A stretch of 64,000 nt of DNA from NCBI GenBank assembly GCA_002393575.1, contig DGSN01000067.1, forward strand, positions 7,136 to 71,135. The letters run 5' to 3'. The notes below the pieces were generated by a model, which did no database searches, had not been told where the DNA came from, and saw only the letters and a list, made by a program, of their open reading frames with translations. Shown one piece after another: positions 16,489-24,022 of the stretch. The translations under genes were made by a program, and so were the position numbers. Each line of letters opens with the position of its first letter. The first letter of the stretch is position 1. Origin of the DNA: Prevotellaceae bacterium UBA4361 (GTDB taxonomy: Bacteria; Bacteroidota; Bacteroidia; Bacteroidales; Bacteroidaceae).

Positions 16489-16796
16489 TTCCACGGAAAG
16501 AAAGGAAAGAACGGAAAGTTTTACTTTGCACTATGCAAAGTCTTTCTGTCATTTCTGTCATTTCCGTCATTTCTGTGGGACCATTATTATCATCGTCAGT
16601 TTTTTTGTCACACGGAAAGAAAGGAAAGAACGGAAAGTTTCTTTGCACCATGCAAAGTCTTTCTGTCATTTCTGTCATTTCTGTGGGACCATTATTATCA
16701 TCGTCTGTTTTTTTCCACGGAAAGAAAGGAAAGAACGGAAAGTTTTACTTTGCACCATGCAAAGTCTTTCTGTCATTTCCGTCATTTCTGTGGGAC
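16489..16796 (-). repeat. Triple tandem array of GTCCCAC/GTGGGAC hairpins
   Basis: Three head-to-tail units (16489-16581, ~16607-16689, ~16713-16796), each with arms CACGGAAAGAAAGGAAAG ... CATTTCTGTGGGAC and the central palindrome TTTGCAccATGCAAAG, joined by a CATTATTATCATCGTC linker. The inner arms differ in the number of TTTCTGTCA repeats. The array fills the 370-bp gap between rsmE and the DUF4836-like gene. Long ORFs across it consist only of the repeat and are not genes. A TTCTAATTTCTTTC remnant of the AACTTGGTA family follows at 16805-16819. Confidence 0.85.
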
Positions 16797-16841
16797 TATT
16801 CTTCATTCTAATTTCTTTCTATTTCATTTTCAGAACAAGAG

Positions 16842-17567
16842 TCAGTTGAAAAGGTTCATTAAATGCACGGCTACGAGTGCTGCCGTCTCCGTTCGCAATC
16901 GGCTTTCACCTAAACTCACCGACTGAAATCCACAACGCTCGGCTTCTGCCACTTCCTCCACACTGAAATCGCCTTCGGGACCAACCAGCACCAACGCATC
17001 CTCTCCTGCCTTCAGCACATCTTTCAGCAACTGCTTTTTTCCTAACTCCACCACATTCTCATCCCCATAGCAATGGCAAATGTATTTGCCTCCACTGAAG
17101 TCGCGTTTCACGAAATCCTTGAAATCCGTCATGCCGTTCAGCATCGGCTTCCATGCCTTCCGACTCTGCTTCATGGCAGAAATCAGGATTTTGTCGATGC
17201 GCTCGGTCTTCACCACCCTGCGCTCAGAAAATTGACAATTCAGAAAACTCAGTTCGTCGAAACCGATTTCCGTCGCCTTCTCTGCCAACCATTCCACGCG
17301 GTCCATGTTTTTTGTAGGAGCCATCGCCAAATGCAAGTGTCCTTTCCACTGCCTTTCCTGTGGCACAGTCTCGTCAATGCTGAAGAAGCAGCGTTTCTTC
17401 GTTGCCTCAGTGATGACAGCATGGTAGAACGTCCCCCTGCCATCCATCAGCATCATTTCGTCGCCTACATCCAATCGCAGCACACGCAACGCATGTTGTG
17501 CCTCTTCTTCAGGCAGTTCGTGGTTTTCGGCTGCATCTGGAGCATAAAAGAAACGTTCCTCTTTCAT
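16842..17567 (-). CDS. rsmE: 16S rRNA (uracil1498-N3)-methyltransferase
   Basis: SPOUT-class methyltransferase of 241 residues. N-terminal PUA-like domain (residues 1-70, with HALRVLRLDVGD), then the SPOUT domain with KNMDRVEWLAEKATEIG near residue 95, LVGPEGDFSVEEV near residue 195 and SLGESRLRTETAAL near residue 220, the knot that binds S-adenosylmethionine. All key family motifs are present. Minus-strand neighbours are a cinA-type gene upstream and the lipoprotein downstream. Confidence 0.95.
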   Translation of the reverse strand: MKEERFFYAPDAAENHELPEEEAQHALRVLRLDVGDEMMLMDGRGTFYHAVITEATKKRCFFSIDETVPQERQWKGHLHLAMAPTKNMDRVEWLAEKATEIGFDELSFLNCQFSERRVVKTERIDKILISAMKQSRKAWKPMLNGMTDFKDFVKRDFSGGKYICHCYGDENVVELGKKQLLKDVLKAGEDALVLVGPEGDFSVEEVAEAERCGFQSVSLGESRLRTETAALVAVHLMNLFN

Positions 17568-17569
17568 AT

Positions 17570-17741
17570 AGTGAGTTTTTGAATTTTTGAGTTTTTAATC
17601 AGGGATTTAAAGGATTTAGAAGGATTTTTTCCTCTCTATCCATTCCCCTCGCCTTTCTCTCCCCCTTGGGGGAGCTGGAGGGGGCTGGGTCGGGGGTGAG
17701 GCTTTTTGAGTTTTTAAGTTTTTGCGGAAAAATGAAGGGAA
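17570..17741 (-). repeat. Repeat spacer upstream of rsmE
   Basis: TTTTTGAGTTTTT oligomers, the inverse copy of the 47-bp block of the rnf spacer (17595-17641 versus 6908-6954), then a GC-rich CCCCCTTGGGGGAGC palindrome and a second TTTTTGAGTTTTT stretch. No gene seen. Confidence 0.7.
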
Positions 17742-18281
17742 TTAGGCGAGATGATAATCTTTTGCAGGATTCCACCGTCCTGCTTCTTCCAAGAGAAAGT
17801 CTGTCATTAGCGCTATAGCCTCCTGGGTGGCACGTTCCACATTCTGCATCCTGCCCAAGTCGCCAGTCAAGCACTTCGTCTTCATGCAATCCACACGTCC
17901 GCAAGCAATCCAGATAGTACCCACCGCAATGCTTTCTGTTCCGCCCGATGGTCCTGCATAGCCCGTGGATGCGATGGCATAATCCGTGCCAAACAATCGG
18001 CAAGCACCTCTCACCATTTCCTTCACCACCTCTTCGCTCACCACATCGAAGGTATCTATCGTTGCTGCTCTTACACCCAACATCTTCATCTTCACCTCGT
18101 TCTGATAGGCAATCAATCCTCCCTGGAAATACGCCGAACTGCCTGCCCTGCTGGTAATCTCGGCTGCAATCCTTCCGCTCGTACAACTCTCTGCCGTACT
18201 GAGCGTTCTTCCCTGTGCTATGAGAATTTCGTGAATGTCAGAAGCACCTCTATCATTTATATTATTCCTATTTACTTCCAT
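17742..18281 (-). CDS. CinA C-terminal-type nicotinamide-nucleotide amidohydrolase
   Basis: A 179-residue stand-alone CinA C-terminal (PncC) domain, which deamidates NMN to nicotinate mononucleotide in pyridine nucleotide salvage. Motifs: LSTAESCTSGRIAAEIT with the catalytic Ser near residue 32, GGLIAYQNEVKMKMLGV, and STGYAGPSGGTE with the active-site region. The N-terminal MoCF-like domain of full CinA is absent. The start is the Met before EVNRNN; 17 more residues are open upstream but are repeat-like and Ser-rich. It lies 60 bp downstream of tsaD. Confidence 0.9.
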   Translation of the reverse strand: MEVNRNNINDRGASDIHEILIAQGRTLSTAESCTSGRIAAEITSRAGSSAYFQGGLIAYQNEVKMKMLGVRAATIDTFDVVSEEVVKEMVRGACRLFGTDYAIASTGYAGPSGGTESIAVGTIWIACGRVDCMKTKCLTGDLGRMQNVERATQEAIALMTDFLLEEAGRWNPAKDYHLA

Positions 18282-18341
18282 AACTCCATCATTGCTTGAC
18301 GAACTACTCTCCTCCTGCTCAGGGAGGTGCAAGGAGGTGGC

Positions 18342-19367
18342 TCACTTATTTTCCATTCTCGCAAAAGCTGGTGCGTCTATGCTACAGAAATCCCCGTCGA
18401 GGTATTTGAAATAGCCCGTGATGGCAATCATGGCAGCATTGTCGGTGGTGTAGCTGAACTTAGGAATAAAGATTTTCCATCCGTAACGCTTCGCATAGTC
18501 ACGGTATGCCTGTCGCAAACCATTGTTCGCCGACACGCCGCCTGCCACAGCCACTTCCTTGATGCCCGTGTCCTTCACCGCCATCTTCAGCTTCTTCATC
18601 AGAATATCCACAATCGTCTTTTCCAACGATGCAGCCAAGTCCTCCTTGTGGTGCTCCACAAAATCGGGGTCGTCCTTCATCCAGTCGCGCAGCGAATAGA
18701 GGAACGATGTTTTCAGACCCGAAAAACTATAGTCATAACCCTTAATCTGAGGTTTCGCAAACTGATAGGCTTCCGCATTTCCCTGCCTTGCCAACTTGTC
18801 GATGATAGGTCCACCAGGATAGCCCAAGCCCATCACCTTCGAGCACTTGTCGATGGCTTCGCCAGCAGCATCGTCAATCGTCTGCCCCAGTATCTCCATG
18901 TCGTTATAGGCATTCACCTTCACGATTTGCGAGTTTCCACCACTCACCAACAGGCAGAGGAAAGGAAAGTGAGGCTGGTCGTGGTTGTCATCGCTCTCAC
19001 GAATGAAATGCGCCAACACATGCCCTTGCAGGTGATTCACGTCTATCATCGGCACACCCAGCGCACGGGCAAATCCCTTCGCAAAAGACACACCCACCAG
19101 CAAACTACCCATCAAGCCAGGGCCACGGGTGAATGCCACAGCCGACAACTGTTCCTTCTCGATGCCAGCACGCTTCAACGCCTGATCCACCACAGGCACG
19201 ATATTTTGCTGATGGGCACGCGAAGCCAATTCGGGTACTACACCGCCGTATGCCTCATGCACCGCTTGGCTCGCCGTCACATTCGACAGCAACACACCGT
19301 TGCGCAGCACTGCTGCCGACGTATCATCGCACGACGATTCTATACCTAATATATATATATCTTTCAT
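18342..19367 (-). CDS. tsaD: tRNA N6-adenosine threonylcarbamoyltransferase
   Basis: Transfers threonylcarbamoyl to A37 of ANN-decoding tRNAs as part of the TsaBDE machinery. Family signatures: ILGIESSCDDTSAAV at the N-terminus, the metal-binding HLQGHVLAHF near residue 110 and the nucleotide-binding GLGYPGGPIID and GGVSANNGLR loops. 341 residues, full length. The start is ATG at 19367; a TTG nine bases earlier is less likely. Confidence 0.97.
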   Translation of the reverse strand: MKDIYILGIESSCDDTSAAVLRNGVLLSNVTASQAVHEAYGGVVPELASRAHQQNIVPVVDQALKRAGIEKEQLSAVAFTRGPGLMGSLLVGVSFAKGFARALGVPMIDVNHLQGHVLAHFIRESDDNHDQPHFPFLCLLVSGGNSQIVKVNAYNDMEILGQTIDDAAGEAIDKCSKVMGLGYPGGPIIDKLARQGNAEAYQFAKPQIKGYDYSFSGLKTSFLYSLRDWMKDDPDFVEHHKEDLAASLEKTIVDILMKKLKMAVKDTGIKEVAVAGGVSANNGLRQAYRDYAKRYGWKIFIPKFSYTTDNAAMIAITGYFKYLDGDFCSIDAPAFARMENK

Positions 19368-19376
19368 AAATTGCAA

Positions 19377-19493
19377 GTTTAACGTTTAAAGTTTAACGTT
19401 TAACGAAGTTTGTGTTTAGGGTTTAGAGAATGCTATCTGGCTCCATCGCTTCACGCTTCACACTTCACGCTTCACGTTAAACACTAAACAATG
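19377..19493 (-). repeat. GTTTAAAGTTTAACG / GCTTCACGCTTCACG palindromic spacer
   Basis: Oligomers of AAGTTTAACGTTTAA and CGCTTCACGCTTCAC around AATGCTATCTGGCTCCATCG. The AATGCCATCTGG...ATCGCTTCAC core recurs at 32340-32385 and 43093-43125. It lies between map and tsaD. Confidence 0.6.
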
Positions 19494-20348
19494 TTAGTGC
19501 GTCAGAATCTCCACACCCGTTTCCGTCATCAGGAATGTATGCTCCCATTGAGCACTTGGCAACTCGTCTTCCGTCACCACAGTCCATCCATCTTCTTCAT
19601 CAATAAAAACATCGTACACACCCATGTTCACCATCGGTTCAATGGTAAACACCATACCAGGCACGAGCAACATGCCCGTACCCTTCTTGCCGTAATGCAC
19701 AATGTCAGGCTCCTCGTGGAAGGCATTGCCCACACCATGTCCGCACAAGTCGCGAACCACTGTGAAACCATTCTTATGGGCATGTTTCGCAATGGCATTG
19801 CCGATGTCGCCAACAAAGCAATAAGGCTTACACACCTCCATGCCTATCTCCAAGCATTCCTTTGCCACGTCAACGAGTTTCTGCACGCGAGGCTCAGCTT
19901 TGCCTATCACAAACATACGCGAGGCATCAGCATAGTACCCGTCCAATATCGTCGTGCAATCCACATTGATGATGTCACCATCCATCAACTCCTCATCCTC
20001 ACTCGGAATGCCATGACACACCACTTCATTGATGCTTGTACAAACACTCTTCGGAAAGCCCTCATAATTGAGCGGAGCAGGAATGCCGCCATGTTCCACC
20101 GTGTAAGTATGCACCAACGTGTTGATTTCTTCCGTAGTCATACCCTCATGGATGTTGGCAGCTACGTGGTCCAGCACAGCAGTATTCAGCACGCCAGCCT
20201 TTCTGATACCCTCAATCTGCTCAGGTGTCTTAATCAGGTCGCGAGTAGGCACCAACTTGCCCTTGTTTTCCCAACCCATAATCACCTTGTCCATTTCCGT
20301 GAGAGCTTCGCCTGCCACCGAATGCCATCTGCGTCTTTGCTTCTTCAT
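19494..20348 (-). CDS. map: Methionine aminopeptidase, type I
   Basis: Removes the initiator Met from nascent proteins. A 284-residue pita-bread fold enzyme with family features: GIPAPLNYEGFPKSVCTSINEVVCHGIP, metal Asp in GDIINVDCTTILDGYYAD, the metal His in LCGHGVGNAFHEEP and Glu in FTIEPMVNMG and VVTEDELPSAQWEHT. The N-terminal ~40 residues (KKQRRRWH...) extend past the minimal E. coli enzyme. The ATG at 20348 is chosen over a GTG six bases upstream; a -7 promoter box lies just ahead. Confidence 0.97.
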   Translation of the reverse strand: MKKQRRRWHSVAGEALTEMDKVIMGWENKGKLVPTRDLIKTPEQIEGIRKAGVLNTAVLDHVAANIHEGMTTEEINTLVHTYTVEHGGIPAPLNYEGFPKSVCTSINEVVCHGIPSEDEELMDGDIINVDCTTILDGYYADASRMFVIGKAEPRVQKLVDVAKECLEIGMEVCKPYCFVGDIGNAIAKHAHKNGFTVVRDLCGHGVGNAFHEEPDIVHYGKKGTGMLLVPGMVFTIEPMVNMGVYDVFIDEEDGWTVVTEDELPSAQWEHTFLMTETGVEILTH

Positions 20349-20367
20349 GTTCACACTATTTTTCTTG

Positions 20368-20375
20368 CAAAGTTA
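20368..20375 (-). promoter_or_regulatory. Promoter -7 box of map
   Basis: TAACTTTG on the minus strand, about 20 bases upstream of the map ATG, so the leader is very short. A -33 TTTG at the standard spacing is not evident. Confidence 0.6.
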
Positions 20376-20436
20376 CAAAATAATCACTTCCATGTCCCCC
20401 TGTTTCACTTTTTTTATATAAAATCGCACCCGATAT

Positions 20437-20467
20437 TTTGTCAAATCACATTCTTTCACTACTTTTG
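20437..20467 (+). promoter_or_regulatory. Promoter of the DUF4738-like lipoprotein gene
   Basis: TTTG (20437-20440), 19-bp spacer, TACTTTTG (20460-20467): a full match to the Bacteroidota housekeeping promoter. It lies 34 bases before the ATG at 20502 and so supports that start. Confidence 0.75.
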
Positions 20468-20501
20468 CCATCCTAACAGCAAAATCAAACACAAGAATAA
20501 A

Positions 20502-21170
20502 ATGCAAAAAACAACAAGCCTACTCAAAAAAAGCAAACTACGCTCTACGCTTCACGCTTCACGCTCTACACTCAATTTTTCAATTTGCACTTTACAGTTT
20601 TCACTTTTCATCTTCCTGTCTGCAACCCTCTTCTCCTGTCATGGGAACAAAGGTGGAAACACTGAAAACGACAGCATTTGGATAGCACCGCAGCAGACAG
20701 ATTCCATCCTCTCACTCGACGAAATCAACGCGACCGACTCCCACAAAATCAACGGAACAGCCTTCACCTACACCATCCGCATGGCACCATCCGACTCGCT
20801 CCCCATCGTCGTCAACCTCGATGGCACACGCTACAAGGACAACATCGTGAACCTCACTGTGAGCAAGGAGCAGCAAGTCATCCTGAATCGGAACTTCACA
20901 AAAGCTTCCTTCAAGGATTTCGTCCCTAAGAACGACATGTCCAACTGTGCCCTGGTCGGCTTCAGTTACAACCTCAACGAAACAGCCGATTCCACACAAC
21001 TCCGTTTCATCGCCACCGTCGGCGACCCTGACGAAACCGCTGGCGTAAACTATCCCACCGAAATACTCATTTCACCTGCGGGACACGTCACCATGCAAAT
21101 GGCTAAAGACATAGAAACAGAACCAGAATACGACCTCAACCAAGACCCTTCTGAAGACGAAGGAGTTTGA
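20502..21170 (+). CDS. DUF4738-like lipoprotein
   Basis: A 222-residue predicted lipoprotein. The hydrophobic segment FSLFIFLSATLFSC ends in a lipobox Cys near residue 45; the mature part starts with an acidic linker and then a beta-rich domain (YTIRMAPSDSLPIVVNLDG, NLTVSKEQQVIL). It resembles DUF4738 proteins (recalled, moderate certainty); function unknown. The pre-signal stretch SKLRSTLHASRSTLNF is encoded by CTACGCTTCACGCTTCACGC-type DNA, a motif that is otherwise an intergenic repeat here. The start at 20502 is backed by a promoter 34 bases upstream; the longer open frame further upstream is antisense to map. Confidence 0.78.
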   Translation: MQKTTSLLKKSKLRSTLHASRSTLNFSICTLQFSLFIFLSATLFSCHGNKGGNTENDSIWIAPQQTDSILSLDEINATDSHKINGTAFTYTIRMAPSDSLPIVVNLDGTRYKDNIVNLTVSKEQQVILNRNFTKASFKDFVPKNDMSNCALVGFSYNLNETADSTQLRFIATVGDPDETAGVNYPTEILISPAGHVTMQMAKDIETEPEYDLNQDPSEDEGV

Positions 21171-21186
21171 CACAAGAGATTCCTCC

Positions 21187-21340
21187 AAATGCCATTGGGG
21201 ACTCATCGGAACGCGATTGGGGACTCATCGGAACGCGATTGGGGATTCATTCGAACGCGATTGGGGATTCATTCGAACGCGATTGGGGATATAAAAATTG
21301 CCATTGGGGACTTAGAGCAACATCGTCCCCAATGGCATTT
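21187..21340 (+). repeat. Inverted-repeat-bounded array of 22-bp units, element 1
   Basis: Perfect 16-bp terminal inverted repeats (AAATGCCATTGGGGAC at 21187-21202 and GTCCCCAATGGCATTT at 21325-21340) enclose four 22-bp tandem units at 21194-21281, two ATTGGGGACTCATCGGAACG-CG and two ATTGGGGATTCATTCGAACG-CG, plus a degenerate fifth. A related element lies at 51597-51740. Confidence 0.85.
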
Positions 21341-21346
21341 ATTTTT
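21300..21346 (+). terminator. Terminator hairpin within the 22-bp-unit element
   Basis: Arms GCCATTGGGGAC (21300-21311) and GTCCCCAATGGC (21325-21336) followed by ATTTATTTTTG. It should stop transcripts of the lipoprotein gene before the convergent porQ. Confidence 0.6.
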
Positions 21347-21409
21347 GACCCTCATGCAAGCAATCAGAATCCCTTACGAAGGAAGGAAGAAGCATCAAGT
21401 TCTCATTCA

Positions 21410-22408
21410 TCAGAATGAATAAGAAAGGTTGGCAGTGAGGGAATTGGATGCAACATGGTATTTGCCCCATGCGAGTCCTATTTTCTTTTTCTTGATAGCG
21501 ATGCCACCGCCCAAAGTAAGTCCAGCCCAATGGCTTTTGCTGTTCACCTGCATTTCGTAGGCTCTGCGTGGGTTGTAACCGATGGCAATCCACGTTTGTG
21601 AGGACGGGAAGATGTCGGCACCAATAATGAAATGGTTGAAAAAAAGCTTGCTCCCGCTCATGCTTGAACGTCCGTCGGGCAAGCTGTAATAGTCCTTGTT
21701 CCAATGGGTGAGGTCGTGGAAGGAGATACTGACACGAATCGGTGCATTGGCAAAGTCCTTGCTGACGGCAAATGCGAGGTCGAATGGCAATTTGCGTCGT
21801 ACTTCATCGAGGGTCTTCACTTCGCCACCGAGATTCTGAGCCACCAAGCTCATGCTGAATCCGTGGTCGGCATCGAAGTAGTTGATTCCTAAATCGACAG
21901 CGAGTGCCGTTGATTTGAAGTTTCCGTAATTGTTCAACAGCAGTTTTCCCTGCACTCCGCCTGTCCAGTGGTCGGTGAAGAGATAGGTGTAGCCTCCCTG
22001 GATGGCAATGTCAGTGGCTTTGAACTCTCCCACGGTTTGGAAATCGGCTGTCGTTTCCTTCATGCTTCCATAGCTGAGGACTCTTGCTCCGAGGGCTGCC
22101 GTGCCTCGTTCGCCTACTTGCTTGGCAAAGGATGCGGAAAGCAACGAAGAACTGCTCATATAGTTGGAATAGTTGAAGTTGAGTGTCTTGTCGGACACAT
22201 TGGCAAGAAGAGCAGGATTGGAGAAGAGCAAAGTGACATCGTCTTCTATGATGGAGATGCTGTTTCCACCCAATGCGGCAGCATGTGCAGAGACGGGTAT
22301 GTTGAGAAACTCATATCCGGTGGTGCCCGTCTGCGCTTGCGACATAATAGGATGAAGCAAGAAGCATAACGTAGTGAATGCGATGTATGGTAGGCTGATT
22401 TTCAAGGA
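21410..22408 (-). CDS. porQ: Type IX secretion system-associated protein PorQ
   Basis: An outer-membrane beta-barrel-type protein of about 332 residues. After a signal peptide ending MSQAQ, the mature protein starts TGTTGYEFLNIPVSAHAAALGG, followed by DDVTLLFSNPALL, the typical PorQ/PorV-family N-terminus, and ends in an aromatic strand (ANLSYSF). PorQ is linked to type IX secretion in Bacteroidota. The start is uncertain: the TTG at 22408 gives a clean signal peptide (KISLPYIAFTTLCFLLHPI), while a TTG at 22456 would add 16 residues coded by repeat-like DNA. No ATG is available before the signal peptide. Confidence 0.85.
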   Translation of the reverse strand, partial: SLKISLPYIAFTTLCFLLHPIMSQAQTGTTGYEFLNIPVSAHAAALGGNSISIIEDDVTLLFSNPALLANVSDKTLNFNYSNYMSSSSLLSASFAKQVGERGTAALGARVLSYGSMKETTADFQTVGEFKATDIAIQGGYTYLFTDHWTGGVQGKLLLNNYGNFKSTALAVDLGINYFDADHGFSMSLVAQNLGGEVKTLDEVRRKLPFDLAFAVSKDFANAPIRVSISFHDLTHWNKDYYSLPDGRSSMSGSKLFFNHFIIGADIFPSSQTWIAIGYNPRRAYEMQVNSKSHWAGLTLGGGIAIKKKKIGLAWGKYHVASNSLTANLSYSF

Positions 22409-22424
22409 ATGTAAGTTAAAAGTT

Positions 22425-22603
22425 AAAAATGAATAGTGAAAAGTGAAAAACCTCAATTATGTACAAAGAACAATGGTCAATGGATATGATTTTAGGGATT
22501 AGGTTAATCCCTTTAATCCTTTAAATCCCTGATTGTACTTTGTAAATTGTACTTTGTACTTCTCTTCACACTATTATAACGTATAACGTCTAATCGCTCT
22601 TAA
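22425..22603 (-). repeat. Repeat spacer between meaB and porQ
   Basis: GTGAAAA oligomers, a variant of the AATCCTTTAAATCCCTGATT block seen at 6.9 and 17.6 kb, and GTACTTTGTAAATTGTACTTTG duplicates. No gene recognised. Confidence 0.6.
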
Positions 22604-23722
22604 TTATTGTGCGGAAGTCTCTTTTTTGAGTAAATCAAAATATCTATCCAAAAGGCGATTGGCGGCAATGAAAGAGGACACTTGCCCGTTGAGCACATCC
22701 TGCTCTGTTGGCTGGATGAGTTTGCGAATTTGAGGATTGTGGTAGAAGCTGTTCTTCAACCGCTCGTTGATGGTTTCGTACATCCAGTATTTCGACTGCT
22801 CGTTGCGCCGATGCTGGAAGTAACCGTTTCGCTTCACTTGGTCGATGTAGTCGAAAATCATTTTCAGTACTTCGTCAATGCCCAACTCGTAGAATCCCGA
22901 ATAGCATAGCACCTGTGGAAGGACTCCGCTCTCTGGCATAGGGAAAAGATGAAGGGCGTTGCGGAACTGAGTGGCTGCGAGGTGTGCACGATCCACATTG
23001 TCGCCATCTGCCTTGTTGATGACAATGCCATCGGCTATCTCCATGATACCACGCTTGATGCCTTGCAATTCGTCGCCCGTGCCTGCAAGCTGGATAAGGA
23101 GGAAGAAATCGACCATGGAATGACATGCCGTTTCGCTCTGCCCCACTCCAACTGTCTCCACAAAGATGTTATTGTAACCTGCTGCTTCACAGAGGATGAT
23201 GCTTTCACGGGTCTTGCGAGCGACTCCACCGAGAGAACCTGCTGTTGGCGAAGGACGGATGAACGAACGAGGATGGACGGCAAGACGCTCCATGCGTGTC
23301 TTGTCGCCAAGGATGGAACCTTTCGTTTTCTCGGAACTGGGGTCGATGGCAAGGACAGCGAGCTTTCCTCCGTAGTTGTCGAGGAGATGGGTGCCAAGGA
23401 CATCGATGGAGGTGCTCTTTCCTGCTCCAGGAACGCCACTGATACCCACTCGCACTGAACGTCCGCTATGGGGCAGGCACTTCTCAATCACTTCCTGAGC
23501 GATGGTCTGATGTTCGGGAAGTACACTCTCTACGAGGGTAACTGCCTGACTCAACATCGACACGTCACCCTTCAAGATTCCCTCTACGTATTCTCCTGCC
23601 GTGAAGAGTCGCTGCCGTTTTTTACGGAAGTTCTTTAGATAGGGATTGACGATGGAGGGCTGCTCCACTCCTGCATTCACTTGCAGGCCTGCATATTCGG
23701 CATTGTTCTCTGGATGTTCCAT
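22604..23722 (-). CDS. meaB: MeaB/ArgK-type G-protein chaperone of methylmalonyl-CoA mutase
   Basis: A 372-residue SIMIBI-class GTPase that loads and protects B12-dependent methylmalonyl-CoA mutase. P-loop GVPGAGKSTSID near residue 105, AIDPSSEKTKGSILGDKTRM switch region, ETVGVGQSE near residue 188 and the NKADGD base-specificity motif near residue 230 are all present. The mutase genes are not in this window. The start is the Met before EHPENN; 34 upstream residues are open but overlap spacer DNA and the promoter lies further up. Not clustered with functionally related genes here. Confidence 0.93.
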   Translation of the reverse strand: MEHPENNAEYAGLQVNAGVEQPSIVNPYLKNFRKKRQRLFTAGEYVEGILKGDVSMLSQAVTLVESVLPEHQTIAQEVIEKCLPHSGRSVRVGISGVPGAGKSTSIDVLGTHLLDNYGGKLAVLAIDPSSEKTKGSILGDKTRMERLAVHPRSFIRPSPTAGSLGGVARKTRESIILCEAAGYNNIFVETVGVGQSETACHSMVDFFLLIQLAGTGDELQGIKRGIMEIADGIVINKADGDNVDRAHLAATQFRNALHLFPMPESGVLPQVLCYSGFYELGIDEVLKMIFDYIDQVKRNGYFQHRRNEQSKYWMYETINERLKNSFYHNPQIRKLIQPTEQDVLNGQVSSFIAANRLLDRYFDLLKKETSAQ

Positions 23723-23851
23723 GTTAGAATAGGGTTTAGTCTTTAGGGGTTGGTGTTTAAGGTAAGTTTTTGAGTTCTTACTCCACTCGACCTTTGGAGA
23801 TGGGTTGGGGATGAAGCTTTTCACGCTTCACATTCAACACCAATTTCTCTG

Positions 23852-23859
23852 CAAAGATA
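23852..23859 (-). promoter_or_regulatory. Promoter -7 box of meaB
   Basis: TATCTTTG on the minus strand, an exact consensus match, 130 bases upstream of the meaB start. It is divergent from the promoter of the AAA ATPase about 75 bp away. Confidence 0.55.
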
Positions 23860-23931
23860 AAAGTTTTCGTTGTTAATTACGGAAGGGCAAAGAAAAAATT
23901 TGCTTTTTATTAAAATAATTGTAATGTCAAG

Positions 23932-23962
23932 TTTGCAATTTGATGTTTTTTATATATCTTTG
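23932..23962 (+). promoter_or_regulatory. Promoter of the AAA ATPase gene
   Basis: TTTG (23932-23935), 19-bp spacer, TATCTTTG (23955-23962). Full consensus, about 60 bases before the ATG at 24023. Confidence 0.75.
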
Positions 23963-24022
23963 CAACGAATTCACTAAAATAGCCTCAAAATGTAAGGCTG
24001 GATAAGATTAGCAAGGAAAAGC

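Noticed and set aside
16177..16926. Long plus-strand ORFs rich in Ser/Phe/Leu across the hairpin array
   Set aside because: They are translations of the tandem GTCCCAC hairpins and of the antisense of the lipoprotein gene; the frame is open only because the repeat lacks stops.
19491..20501. Plus-strand ORF continuous with the lipoprotein gene
   Set aside because: It is antisense to map. A full promoter at 20437-20467 and an ATG at 20502 mark the real gene start.
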